Below, one piece after another: positions 26,236 through 34,800 of a DNA stretch of 64,000 nt. Position 1 is the first letter of the stretch; the number at the start of each line of letters is the position of its first letter. Made by a program: the position numbers and the translations under genes. The DNA is from Hanstruepera ponticola (lineage in GTDB: Bacteria > Bacteroidota > Bacteroidia > Flavobacteriales > Flavobacteriaceae). Below the pieces are notes generated by a model. The model ran no database searches, was not told where the DNA came from, and was given only the letters and a program-made list of their open reading frames with translations. The stretch covers positions 1-64,000 of the forward strand of contig NZ_JABANC010000002.1 of the NCBI RefSeq assembly GCF_012931685.1. The letters run 5' to 3'.

Positions 26236-27558
26236 ATGAAAAAACTTTTGGGTTTACTGACAATAGTAATGATTTTAGTGAGTTGTCAAACAGAAAAAAA
26301 TGGCTATAAAAACATTGTAACAACAGACATTAATAACTTTTGGGAAGCCTATGACAAAATCACATCGACTCAAGATTCAACTTTGCAATACCAATATCTC
26401 GACAGCCTGTACTTTAAAAAAGGGACAGAAGGATTAAAAGCTATCAAACAAGTAAGAAATTATACAGCACAAGATTACTTACGCTCTATTAACAACTATC
26501 CCAAATTCTGGACTTCAATTAGAGAAAACACTTTAAAAGCCAACCAGTTTGGTTCTGAATTACAAGATGGAATTGAAAAATTTAGGAACATTTATCCTGA
26601 TCTAAAACCTGCAAAAATCTATTTTACAATTGGAGCATTTAGAACAAATGGAACCACATTAGACAGTTTAGTACTAATAGGTAGCGAATTGGCAATGGCA
26701 GATAAGCACACAATTTCAACTGAATTTCCTAAAGAAGAGCGAGAAGATAGACGAACATTTTTTGATAGTAGTCCCATTGATAATTTGGTTCTATTGAACA
26801 TTCATGAATATGTCCATACACAACAGAAACCAATGGTTCACAACTTACTTTCTTTGGCAATTTACGAAGGTGTTGCAGAATTTGTTTCTGTAAAAGCAAT
26901 GGGTGTTCCTTCTGCTGCACCTGCTATTGAATTTGGGAAGAAAAACGCAGATAGTGTTAGAGAAAAATTTGAACAAGAAATGTTCTATACCAACAATAGA
27001 TTCAAATGGTTATGGAGCAGTGGTACATCTAATGAATTTGGAGTGCGAGATTTAATATATTACATAGGGTATCAAATGGCAGAAAACTTTTATGAACAAG
27101 CAGAAAATAAGAAAGAAGCCATCAAAAAGCTTATCGAATTAGATTTTAACAACGAAACCGAAATTGAGGAATTCGTACATTCCACAAGTTTTTTTTCAGC
27201 ATCGCTTGATGAACTTTATCAAAATTTTGAGAATGAAAGACCTACTGTAATAGGAATAAAGCAATTTGAAAACAAAAATGAAAATGTAAATCCAAAAATC
27301 AACCAAATCACGGTAGAATTTTCAGAGCCATTAAATGGTACTAGTACAGGAATAGAATTTGGGCCTTTAGGCAAGGACTATTTCCCAAAAAATACCGTAG
27401 TTGGTAGATATTGGTCAGAAGACAATAAATCTTATACAATTCCTGTGCATTTAGAACCTAATAAACAGTATCAAATCTTATTACATAACAATTTTAGAAC
27501 AACAGATTGGATTCCATTAAAACCGTATTTGATTGAATTTAAAACAGAAAATGAATAA
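26236..27558 (+). CDS. Cassette 6: lipoprotein zinc metallopeptidase candidate with an Ig-like domain
   Basis: A 440-aa lipoprotein (signal MKKLLGLLTIVMILVSC, lipidated Cys 17). The middle carries IHEYVH, an HExxH zinc site (near residue 191), followed about 20 residues later by YEGVAEFV, the glutamate helix typical of gluzincins. The C-terminal ~100 residues look like a bacterial Ig/SbsA-type fold (INQITVEFSEPLNGTS, PNKQYQILLHNNF). The HExxH plus EGxAE arrangement makes protease activity likely; the substrate is unknown. Its closest general match is to DUF2268-like predicted Zn proteases (memory, uncertain). It has the longest gene in the array. Confidence 0.68.
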   Translation: MKKLLGLLTIVMILVSCQTEKNGYKNIVTTDINNFWEAYDKITSTQDSTLQYQYLDSLYFKKGTEGLKAIKQVRNYTAQDYLRSINNYPKFWTSIRENTLKANQFGSELQDGIEKFRNIYPDLKPAKIYFTIGAFRTNGTTLDSLVLIGSELAMADKHTISTEFPKEEREDRRTFFDSSPIDNLVLLNIHEYVHTQQKPMVHNLLSLAIYEGVAEFVSVKAMGVPSAAPAIEFGKKNADSVREKFEQEMFYTNNRFKWLWSSGTSNEFGVRDLIYYIGYQMAENFYEQAENKKEAIKKLIELDFNNETEIEEFVHSTSFFSASLDELYQNFENERPTVIGIKQFENKNENVNPKINQITVEFSEPLNGTSTGIEFGPLGKDYFPKNTVVGRYWSEDNKSYTIPVHLEPNKQYQILLHNNFRTTDWIPLKPYLIEFKTENE

Positions 27559-27564
27559 AAGCCA

Positions 27565-27725
27565 GCACATAACAACGTATATAATTTATTGCTAGTTCTA
27601 GCCTACTTACGAAAATCCTCGCGACACGAGTGCCGCGAACTGGCGAAGCAATTTTCTATTCGGTTTTTATTTGCTAAATTAGGTGCTTAAACACGCCACT
27701 AATCATACACAAAAGCGTTGCCATT
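27565..27725 (+). repeat. attC-like site 6
   Basis: Left end GCACATAAC (27565-27573) is the exact reverse complement of GTTATGTGC at 26201. Right end GTTGCCATT (27717-27725) opens cassette 7. The body matches sites 1 and 3, but the central hairpin GAAAATCCTCGCG...AATTTTC carries about 26 extra bases. Confidence 0.8.
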
Positions 27726-27749
27726 AATACTGAAAAACCCACAAATTGA

Positions 27750-28367
27750 ATGATAAATAAGTTTCTAAATGCTAAACATTGGCAGTTATTTACCCTAATG
27801 TTTGGAATACCTATTTTATTACAAATAATCGCTATGACATCAATGTTTGTGAATATTGATGGAAACGGAAATCCTGACCCAACAGGAATGCTGAATATGA
27901 TGAAAATATTCCCAATCATAATGTTACTTTATGTTGGACTGTTTTTTGGTTGGTTTTGGTCAATTGGAATTGGATTGCAGAAATACATTCCGAATGACAT
28001 AAATATGAAAACTAAAAAATTCAAAATATTCTTTTTTATTCCTTTGATTTATATTCTCTTCTTCTTAACGATTATCGGAACAACATTTTATGGAATTTCA
28101 TCTGGTAATAATGCTGTGGGAGGAATTGTCGGAAAGATGCTATTTATTGTTATTCCAATGCATTTATTTTCAATGTTTTGTATGTTCTATTTATTGTATT
28201 TTGTTTCGAAAACAATAAAAACGACCGAATTGGAACGGAACGTTACTTTTAGCGACTTTATTGGAGAATTTTTTATGATTTGGTTCTTTCCAATCGGGAT
28301 TTGGTTTATTCAACCGAGACTAAATAAAATAGTGAATGAAAAAAGTACTAACCGCAACAAAGTATAA
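27750..28367 (+). CDS. Cassette 7: four-helix membrane protein
   Basis: A 205-aa protein with four or five hydrophobic segments (about residues 14-33, 50-72, 92-115, 130-155 and 168-185) and charged ends. Motifs such as WFWSIGIGLQKYIP and FSDFIGEFFMIWFFPIGIWFIQPRLNKI recur in uncharacterised Bacteroidota membrane proteins, but I recognise no named family. The final codons (CGC AAC AAA GTA, stop) coincide with the left end of attC-like site 7, as in cassette 5. Confidence 0.65.
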   Translation: MINKFLNAKHWQLFTLMFGIPILLQIIAMTSMFVNIDGNGNPDPTGMLNMMKIFPIIMLLYVGLFFGWFWSIGIGLQKYIPNDINMKTKKFKIFFFIPLIYILFFLTIIGTTFYGISSGNNAVGGIVGKMLFIVIPMHLFSMFCMFYLLYFVSKTIKTTELERNVTFSDFIGEFFMIWFFPIGIWFIQPRLNKIVNEKSTNRNKV

Positions 28368-28447
28368 CCGCATTTACTTCGTCAGTTCTAAACCGAAAAT
28401 TAGTAATTTTAAACCCGTAACAAGCCATACAAAAAACCGTTAGCCAC
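28350..28447 (+). repeat. attC-like site 7 (short form)
   Basis: Left end AACCGCAAC (28350-28358) pairs with GTTGCCATT at 27717 in seven of nine positions. Right end GTTAGCCAC (28439-28447) opens cassette 8. It is only about 98 bp, with arms AAAGTATAAC / GCCATACAAAA and a small AT-rich central stem. Confidence 0.6.
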
Positions 28448-28460
28448 AGCAAAAGAAACA

Positions 28461-29597
28461 ATGCGAATAATTTTAACAATATTGATTGCATTACACGGAG
28501 TTATCCATTTATTTGGATTTCTGAAAGCATTTGGCATATCCGAGTTCAATGCAATTTCACATCCTATTAGCAAGATATTTGGATTAGTATGGTTATTGAC
28601 CTTTGTTTTATTTGCAACCACTGCAGTTCTATTAATTGCTCAATCTAATTATTGGTGGATTATCGGAATTGTTGGAGTAATCCTTTCCCAGCTCCTAATA
28701 ATAAACTATTGGAGCGATGCAAAATTTGGCACTATAGCAAACGTAATTATTCTATTGGCAACAGTTATTGGATATTCTAGTTTCAACTTTAAGGAAAAGA
28801 TCAAAGAAGAGCGAATAACACTTTTTGAAAACTCGCAACCCAAAAACCAAGAAATTCTTACCGAAGAAACATTGCTTGACTTACCACCAATTGTTCAAAA
28901 ATGGTTGACTAATAGCGGAATAATCGGAAAACAATTGATTTCTAATGTCTATTTAACTCAAGAACTACAACTTAAATTAAAACCTGAACAAACAAGTTGG
29001 AGCAATGGTACGGCAGAGCAATATTTCACTGTTCAACCACCAGCGTTCAATTGGAATATTAATACTGAAATGAATGCAATATTGAGTGTTGCAGGTAGAG
29101 ACAAATTTAAAGATGGCAAAGGCGAGATGACAATTAAGCTTCTATCACTTATTCCAGTTGCCAATGCAAAAAATGACGAAAAGGTAAATCAGGCAACGTT
29201 GCAACGATATTTGGCGGAAATCGTTTGGTTTCCTTCAGCGTCTATGAGTAAATATATAAAATGGGAGACTATAGACGACAATTCTGCCAGAGCAACAATG
29301 GAATACAAAGGAACAAAAGGTTCAGGCGTATTTCATTTTGATATAAACGGAAATTTTGAAAAATTCGTAGCAATGCGTTACCAAGATTCAAACAATGACC
29401 AACCTACCAAATGGACTGTAACTGCGACCAAAACCGAAGAAAGGAATGGAATAAAAATACCTGTTGAGTGCGAAGCAAGTTGGGAATTGGAGAGTGGTAA
29501 ATGGACTTGGTTAAAATTAAAAATAACGGATATTCAATACAATGTGGTAGAAATGCCAGTTGCCAACAATAACTATAACTCATTTGGCAAAGGATAA
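28461..29597 (+). CDS. Cassette 8: membrane protein of the DUF6544/DUF6920 type
   Basis: A 378-aa protein with four N-terminal transmembrane segments (from IALHGVIHLFGFLKAF to about residue 110) and a large soluble C-terminal domain. The domain contains LPPIVQKWLTNSGIIGK, EQYFTVQPPAFNW, MTIKLLSLIPVANAK and YLAEIVWFPSASMSKYIKWE. I recall this arrangement as DUF6544 (renamed DUF6920), widespread and uncharacterised; the fold resembles lipid-binding LolA-like sandwiches only by impression. It is the last gene of the array and is followed by a decayed attC-like site. Confidence 0.72.
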   Translation: MRIILTILIALHGVIHLFGFLKAFGISEFNAISHPISKIFGLVWLLTFVLFATTAVLLIAQSNYWWIIGIVGVILSQLLIINYWSDAKFGTIANVIILLATVIGYSSFNFKEKIKEERITLFENSQPKNQEILTEETLLDLPPIVQKWLTNSGIIGKQLISNVYLTQELQLKLKPEQTSWSNGTAEQYFTVQPPAFNWNINTEMNAILSVAGRDKFKDGKGEMTIKLLSLIPVANAKNDEKVNQATLQRYLAEIVWFPSASMSKYIKWETIDDNSARATMEYKGTKGSGVFHFDINGNFEKFVAMRYQDSNNDQPTKWTVTATKTEERNGIKIPVECEASWELESGKWTWLKLKITDIQYNVVEMPVANNNYNSFGKG

Positions 29598-29620
29598 AAT
29601 CAATGTTCAATTTAGAAACC

Positions 29621-29685
29621 AAATGGCTTGATTTCGGCGGAATAATCCTGCGGATGATATCACAACGAAATTTTATACTAGAGAT
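29621..29685 (+). repeat. Decayed attC-like site 8
   Basis: ATGGCTTGATTTCGGCGGAAT followed by CACAACGAAATTTTATAC (29661-29678) resembles site 2 (GGCTATAGTTCATTGCGGCGGAAT ... CGCAACGAAACCATAC), but the outer AAC/GTT ends are not intact. This suggests a cassette remnant marking the end of the array. Confidence 0.4.
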
Positions 29686-29762
29686 AGATAAGCTTAACTC
29701 TAATTCCATGTCTCAAAAGAGTTAATAATAACCCCTTAACAATACCATCTAAAATAAAAGTG

Positions 29763-29770
29763 TATCTTTG
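29763..29770 (+). promoter_or_regulatory. -7 promoter element of the DEAD-box gene
   Basis: TATCTTTG matches TAnnTTTG. No convincing TTTG lies about 20 nt upstream. A start near 29775 would make a 130-nt leader. Confidence 0.45.
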
Positions 29771-29774
29771 CCGA

Positions 29775-29905
29775 CTGAAACACAAGAATATTTCTGTTTC
29801 AAATTCCTCAGGGTGAGGATGTGTTACCAAGAAGTTTAGGTTTAAGTATGTCGATTCGCTTCTGTTGTAACACTTTATAACATAATCGAATACTTATACA
29901 CAAGA
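29775..29905 (+). promoter_or_regulatory. Structured 5' leader of the DEAD-box helicase mRNA
   Basis: Three successive hairpins can be drawn: 29777-29800 (GAAACA / TGTTTC with inner AGAA / TTCT), 29806-29818 (CCTCA-GGG-TGAGG), and 29821-29873 (GTGTTAC / GTAACAC enclosing AGAAG / CTTCT). A long folded leader is typical of cold-induced or autoregulated RNA helicase and cold-shock genes, so this may be an RNA thermosensor or autoregulatory element (inference). Confidence 0.5.
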
Positions 29906-31714
29906 ATGAACACATTCCAAGAACTAGGTCTTAACCAAGACCTATTACAAGCTATTACTGACATGGGTTTTGAAACCCCTAGTGACGTTCAAGCACAAGC
30001 CATTCCAATTCTTTTAGACCAAGACACTGATTTGGTGGCATTAGCACAAACAGGAACAGGAAAAACGGCAGCCTTTGGCTTCCCCATGTTACAGAAAATT
30101 CAAATTGATAGTCGTACCACACAAGGTCTTATCCTCTCGCCTACTCGCGAACTTTGTTTGCAAATCACAAACGAATTGAAACAATACGGAAAGTATTGCA
30201 AAGGCTTAAATGTGGTTGCCATTTATGGTGGTGCCAGCATTACAGAACAAGCCAGAGATGTTAAGAAAGGGGCTCAAATTATTGTAGCTACACCTGGCCG
30301 TATGAAAGATATGATTAGCCGTCGTTTAGTTGATATTTCTAAAATTGAATATGCTGTTTTAGATGAAGCTGACGAAATGCTCAACATGGGATTCTACGAA
30401 GATATCACTGATATTCTTTCACATACTCCAGAAGAAAAAAATACCTGGTTGTTCTCGGCTACTATGCCAAAAGAAGTGGCAACCATTGCTAAAAAATTCA
30501 TGAGTAATCCGGTAGAAATTACAGTTGGCCATAAAAACGTAGGAAGTGACCAAGTATCTCATGAATATTATTTGGTTAATGCTCGTGATCGCTATTCTGC
30601 TTTAAAACGATTAGCAGATGCCAATCCTGATATTTTTTCTGTTATTTTCTGTAGAACAAAGCGCGATACTCAAAAAGTTGCTGAAAAATTAATCGAAGAT
30701 GGTTATAGCGCTGGTGCCTTGCATGGTGATTTAAGTCAGAATCAACGTGACTTGGTAATGAAATCGTTTAGAAATAAACAAATCCAGATGTTAGTAGCTA
30801 CAGATGTTGCTGCTCGTGGAATTGATGTAGACGATATTACACACGTCATAAACTACCAATTACCTGATGAAATTGAAACCTATACACACCGAAGTGGTCG
30901 TACGGGTCGTGCTGGCAAAACAGGTGTTTCCATGGTCATTGTTTCGAAAAGTGAGGTTAGAAAAATTAAAAGTATAGAGCGCATTATAAAAAAGAACTTT
31001 GAAAAGAAAGACATTCCAGATGGTATGGAAATTTGCGAAGTTCAACTGATGTCGTTGGCTAATAAAATTCACAATACAGAAATTAATCATGAGATTGATA
31101 AATATTTAGATAGCATTAATCAATTATTCGAAGACACGAGTAAAGATGAACTGATCAAAAAGTTCTTTTCGGTTGAATTCACGCGTTTCTTTAATTATTA
31201 TCAAAAATCTCAAAACCTAAATATTTCAGGTGATGTATCTGGTGACCGTCCAGGTGATTCTGGTGATAATACCCGATATTTTATTAATGTGGGTAGAAAA
31301 GATGGTTATGATTGGATGAAACTGAAAGACTTCTTAAAAGACGTTTTAGAATTAGGTCGTGATGATGTTTTTAAAGTAGATGTAAAAGAAAGCTTTTCAT
31401 TTTTCACCACTGAAAGTAAGTTACAAGAAAAGGTACTTGCCTTCTTTACAGATTTTAAACACGATGGTCGTTTTGTTAATGTTGAAGTAAGTGAGGACAA
31501 GGGTCGTGGCACAAGTCGTGGCAAAAGACGTCGTGATGGCGGCAGTAAACGAAGACGTGATGATAAACCAAGAGGCGAAAGACGTTCAGGCTCTAGAAGT
31601 GGTGATTCTGGAGATAGAAGAAGCCGACGTAGTTCTGAAGGTGCACCCAAACCAAGACGTTCCGAAAACAGAACCTCAACTAGTTCCTCGAGACCAAGAC
31701 GTTCAAGAAGGTAA
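29906..31714 (+). CDS. DEAD-box ATP-dependent RNA helicase
   Basis: A 602-aa DeaD/CsdA-like helicase that remodels RNA, typically in ribosome assembly or cold adaptation. Motifs are the Q motif (TPSDVQAQAIPILL), I AQTGTGKT, Ia PTRELCLQ, II DEAD, III SAT, IV/V IFCRTKRDTQ and VATDVAARGIDV, and VI HRSGRTGRAGKTG. After the core come a linker, a DbpA-type RNA-binding domain (RYFINVGRKDGYDWMKLKDFL, about residues 455-530), and an Arg/Ser/Gly-rich basic tail that would bind RNA. The long structured leader suggests post-transcriptional control. Confidence 0.95.
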   Translation: MNTFQELGLNQDLLQAITDMGFETPSDVQAQAIPILLDQDTDLVALAQTGTGKTAAFGFPMLQKIQIDSRTTQGLILSPTRELCLQITNELKQYGKYCKGLNVVAIYGGASITEQARDVKKGAQIIVATPGRMKDMISRRLVDISKIEYAVLDEADEMLNMGFYEDITDILSHTPEEKNTWLFSATMPKEVATIAKKFMSNPVEITVGHKNVGSDQVSHEYYLVNARDRYSALKRLADANPDIFSVIFCRTKRDTQKVAEKLIEDGYSAGALHGDLSQNQRDLVMKSFRNKQIQMLVATDVAARGIDVDDITHVINYQLPDEIETYTHRSGRTGRAGKTGVSMVIVSKSEVRKIKSIERIIKKNFEKKDIPDGMEICEVQLMSLANKIHNTEINHEIDKYLDSINQLFEDTSKDELIKKFFSVEFTRFFNYYQKSQNLNISGDVSGDRPGDSGDNTRYFINVGRKDGYDWMKLKDFLKDVLELGRDDVFKVDVKESFSFFTTESKLQEKVLAFFTDFKHDGRFVNVEVSEDKGRGTSRGKRRRDGGSKRRRDDKPRGERRSGSRSGDSGDRRSRRSSEGAPKPRRSENRTSTSSSRPRRSRR

Positions 31715-31727
31715 ATAACCTAAACAG

Positions 31728-31825
31728 GCTGTCTAAAAAACTAAAAATTGCATTTTTGTCAATCTGAACTCGTTTCAGATTCTGAAATACATTCAGAATG
31801 ACAGAATTTTAGTTTTTTAGATAGC
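31728..31825. repeat. Cloverleaf palindromic element between convergent genes
   Basis: An outer stem of about 20 bp (GCTGTCTAAAAAACTAAAA... against 31805-31825) encloses two perfect 8-bp hairpins, AATCTGAA / TTCAGATT and ATTCTGAA / TTCAGAAT, giving a three-way junction. It lies between the helicase and the convergent T9SS gene and is flanked by T runs, so it can terminate both. The TCTGAA...TTCAGA core resembles dispersed palindromes I know from other flavobacterial genomes; only one copy is in this window. Confidence 0.75.
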
Positions 31826-31829
31826 TTTT

Positions 31830-34800
31830 TTATCGTTTTAATGTAAAATGCGACCTAAACTGTTTCGCTTGGCCATCTTCCTTATAATCTACCGTAAACC
31901 AATAATCACTCGTTGGTAACAGGTATCCTTTTGACGTTCCATCCCAACCTGGACTCGATGGGCTTAACTGTTTTAGCAGCTTGCCATATCTATCAAAGAT
32001 ATATATCTTGGCATCCATCTGGGAACTAATTCCTGAAATTTGCCAGGTGTCATTATCGCCATCGTTATTTGGTGTAAAGAACAATGGATAGTCCATTACT
32101 ACCACAACATCACTTCCAATACCACATCCATAAATATCCCTCACTTGTATAACATGCTCTCCCGGTGAAACATTAGTAAAAGTATAGGTGTTCATATTAG
32201 GGTCATTGCTCACCCATGGTCCATTGTCTATGCTAAACTCATATTGAGCTGCACCGTTTCCGGTAGCCGTAACTTGTATGACATTACCATCAGCAAATGC
32301 TTCTGTAACTACAACTGCATCAACTATAGGCGGAGAACTCTCCTCAACATCAACGGATATCACGCTAAAACACATGGTATCAATATCTGATATGGTTACT
32401 ATATGCGTTCCTGCTTGAACAGCTGTATAACTCGAGTCTATACTAACAATAACACCATTAGGATCCATCCATTCAAAAGTATAATCAGTAGTACTCAAAC
32501 CTGTATCTATTGTTGGAGATCCAACAACTTCTGTACCATTGGTATTAACACAAATAGTGTATAACTCATCTGGCGTAAACATTGGAACTGGGTTTACAAG
32601 CAAATCAAAAGTTATAATGGCATAACAACCTGTTCCGTCATCACTACTATCACTTGGGTCACCAGTATTGGTCACTCTTACATAAATAGTTTGAGGAGTT
32701 GCTATATTAGAGTAACTTGAAGCGTTAGTAATGGCATTCTCTCCAGATTCAGCATCTGCCATAGACTCATGGTATGTGACCGTTTCATCAAAATCGTTGA
32801 GCATAAGCCCTTCGTTTTGAGTCAGATCAAACGCCTCTTGCAAGTCACCTGGATTGTTAATATCACAATCAATTAAATCAGGTAAAACATCGTTAGGTGT
32901 TGGTAACGGATTTACAACTAATGTTAATGTTGTTATTGCATAACAATTTCCACCACTTGTTGTTTCAGTAACGGTTACAAATATTGTTTGTGGATTATGA
33001 GGCAACCCAGTAATTGATGTATTTTCATAAGCAGAATCATTAGAAATAGGATTATTAGGAATATCTGCCATAGTTTCATAATAATCTACTTCCAAAGTAA
33101 CATCACCTCCTGTATAATTATCATTTTGAGACGTTAAATCAAAAATAACATAACCATCATTATTACTAGTGTCATCACATATTTCAAAAACACTATCTTG
33201 AGCTTCAGCAGGTATATCTGGAAGTGGATTTACAATTAAATCAAATTGCCCAACTGTAACACAACCATTTAGACCTTCAAGTCTTACATAGATTGTCGTA
33301 TTTCCAGATACATAATTTGACAAATCTGGTTCAATAATTGGGTTTAAACCTGGAATCGATTCAGCGTCAGTCAATGATTCATGATAAGTCAAAATATAGT
33401 CTGACGGATTTTGAGACCCATAAATAGTTGGATCCATCGTTGTTAAATTGAATGTAGCTGTTCCATCTGAATCATCATCGCAAACAACATAAGGATCAAT
33501 ATCAGTTGGCACTATTGGAGAAGGTTCAACAATAAGTTGTAACTCGAGTATTGTTGCACAACCAAGCCCAGTTCCAAAATCTACTCTTACATAAATAATT
33601 TGTCCCGCTACATTAGACATTGAATCTCCCTGAGGATTAACATTATCTAACGCATTTTGATACGTTAAATGAAACGTAACAACAAGCGTAGGATCTGAAG
33701 CCAAAATATCATCTCTAACTGGTGACAAATCAAAACTTCCTAAATTATCATTATCAAGATCACAATCATATAATGGTAAAGGTGTGCTAACAGAAGGACC
33801 TGTTACTACATTTAAAGTCAAAGTCGTTGTATCATAACAACCTGTATTTGAATCTTCAATTCTCACATGAACAACTTCGCCATCTGTTCCAATATAAGCT
33901 GTGGACGAAGGTGATACTTCTGGCATACCATTTTGAGCAGCCAGCAAACTGTTGTGATAAGTCACAATATAATCCGAGTTGCTTGCTGTTATTTCATCAT
34001 TTTTAACCGTTAAGTTCATTTCGGTCATACCATCTATAACTGTATCATCACATGAAACCAATGGTGATGGATTTACTATTGATGGAAACGGATTCACTTC
34101 AATAGTCATTGTTTGAGTAAGAGCGCATTGTCCTGGGTTAGGCGTAAAAGTATATGTAGTAGTAACCGTATTATCCAAAGCAGGACTCCATGTACCAATT
34201 ATCCCATTATTAGAAGTTGTTGGTAAAGCAGACAAAGGATCACCTAAACAAATGGGAGCTACTTGAGTAAAGGTAGGAGCTGTTGGAGGATTAATTACAA
34301 TTGTCATAGTTTGAACACTAGCACAAATACCTGCATCTGGTGTAAATGTGTATGTTGTGGTCGCCATATTATTTATGGCAGGACTCCAAGTTCCTGTAAC
34401 ACCATTATTGGATGTTGTGGGCAACGCAGATAAAGCATCTCCCTCGCAAATTGGTGCCACTTGTGTAAATGTTGGAGTAATTGATGGGTTCACTACTATT
34501 TGTAATGTTTCAACCGTTGCACATTGTCCTGAGTCTGGTGTAAATGTGTACGTTGTAGTTACTGTGTTATCAATTACAGGATTCCAAGTTCCAGTAACAC
34601 CATTATTTGATGTGGTAGGTAAAGCGGCTAAAGTTTCGCCACTGCAAATTGGATCTACTGGTGTAAAAGTTGGTGTGACTATAGGATTTACAACTATTTC
34701 CATAGTTTCAGTTGCTGCACATTGCCCTACATCAGGTGTAAAAGTATAAGTTGTGGTACTTGTGTTATTTATTGCTGGGCTCCAGTTTCCAGTTATACCA

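Larger units (their letters stand above)
22725..29685 (+). mobile_element. Integron-like gene cassette array (8 units, no integrase in window)
   Basis: Eight units share one architecture: GTT plus 6-7 unit-specific bases, one plus-strand gene, the reverse complement of those bases ending in AAC, then a 90-220 bp imperfect palindrome leading to the next GTT. Unit starts are 22725, 23679, 24447, 25155, 25627, 26201, 27717 and 28439. Inverted ends within a unit match over 10, 9, 10, 9, 10 and 9 bp for units 1-6, over 7 of 9 for unit 7, and are decayed for unit 8. Between units they differ. Cargo genes are unrelated, mostly membrane or exported, and lack visible promoters of their own. No tyrosine recombinase or transposase is encoded within the 64 kb. 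Confidence 0.8.

Noticed and set aside
23551-27725. tRNA or other structured RNA genes in the palindromes
   Set aside because: No acceptor, T-loop or anticodon features; the symmetry fits folded single-stranded DNA sites better.
22725-29685. Composite transposon or genomic island with IS ends
   Set aside because: No transposase, no shared terminal inverted repeats and no target duplication; end pairing is private to each unit.
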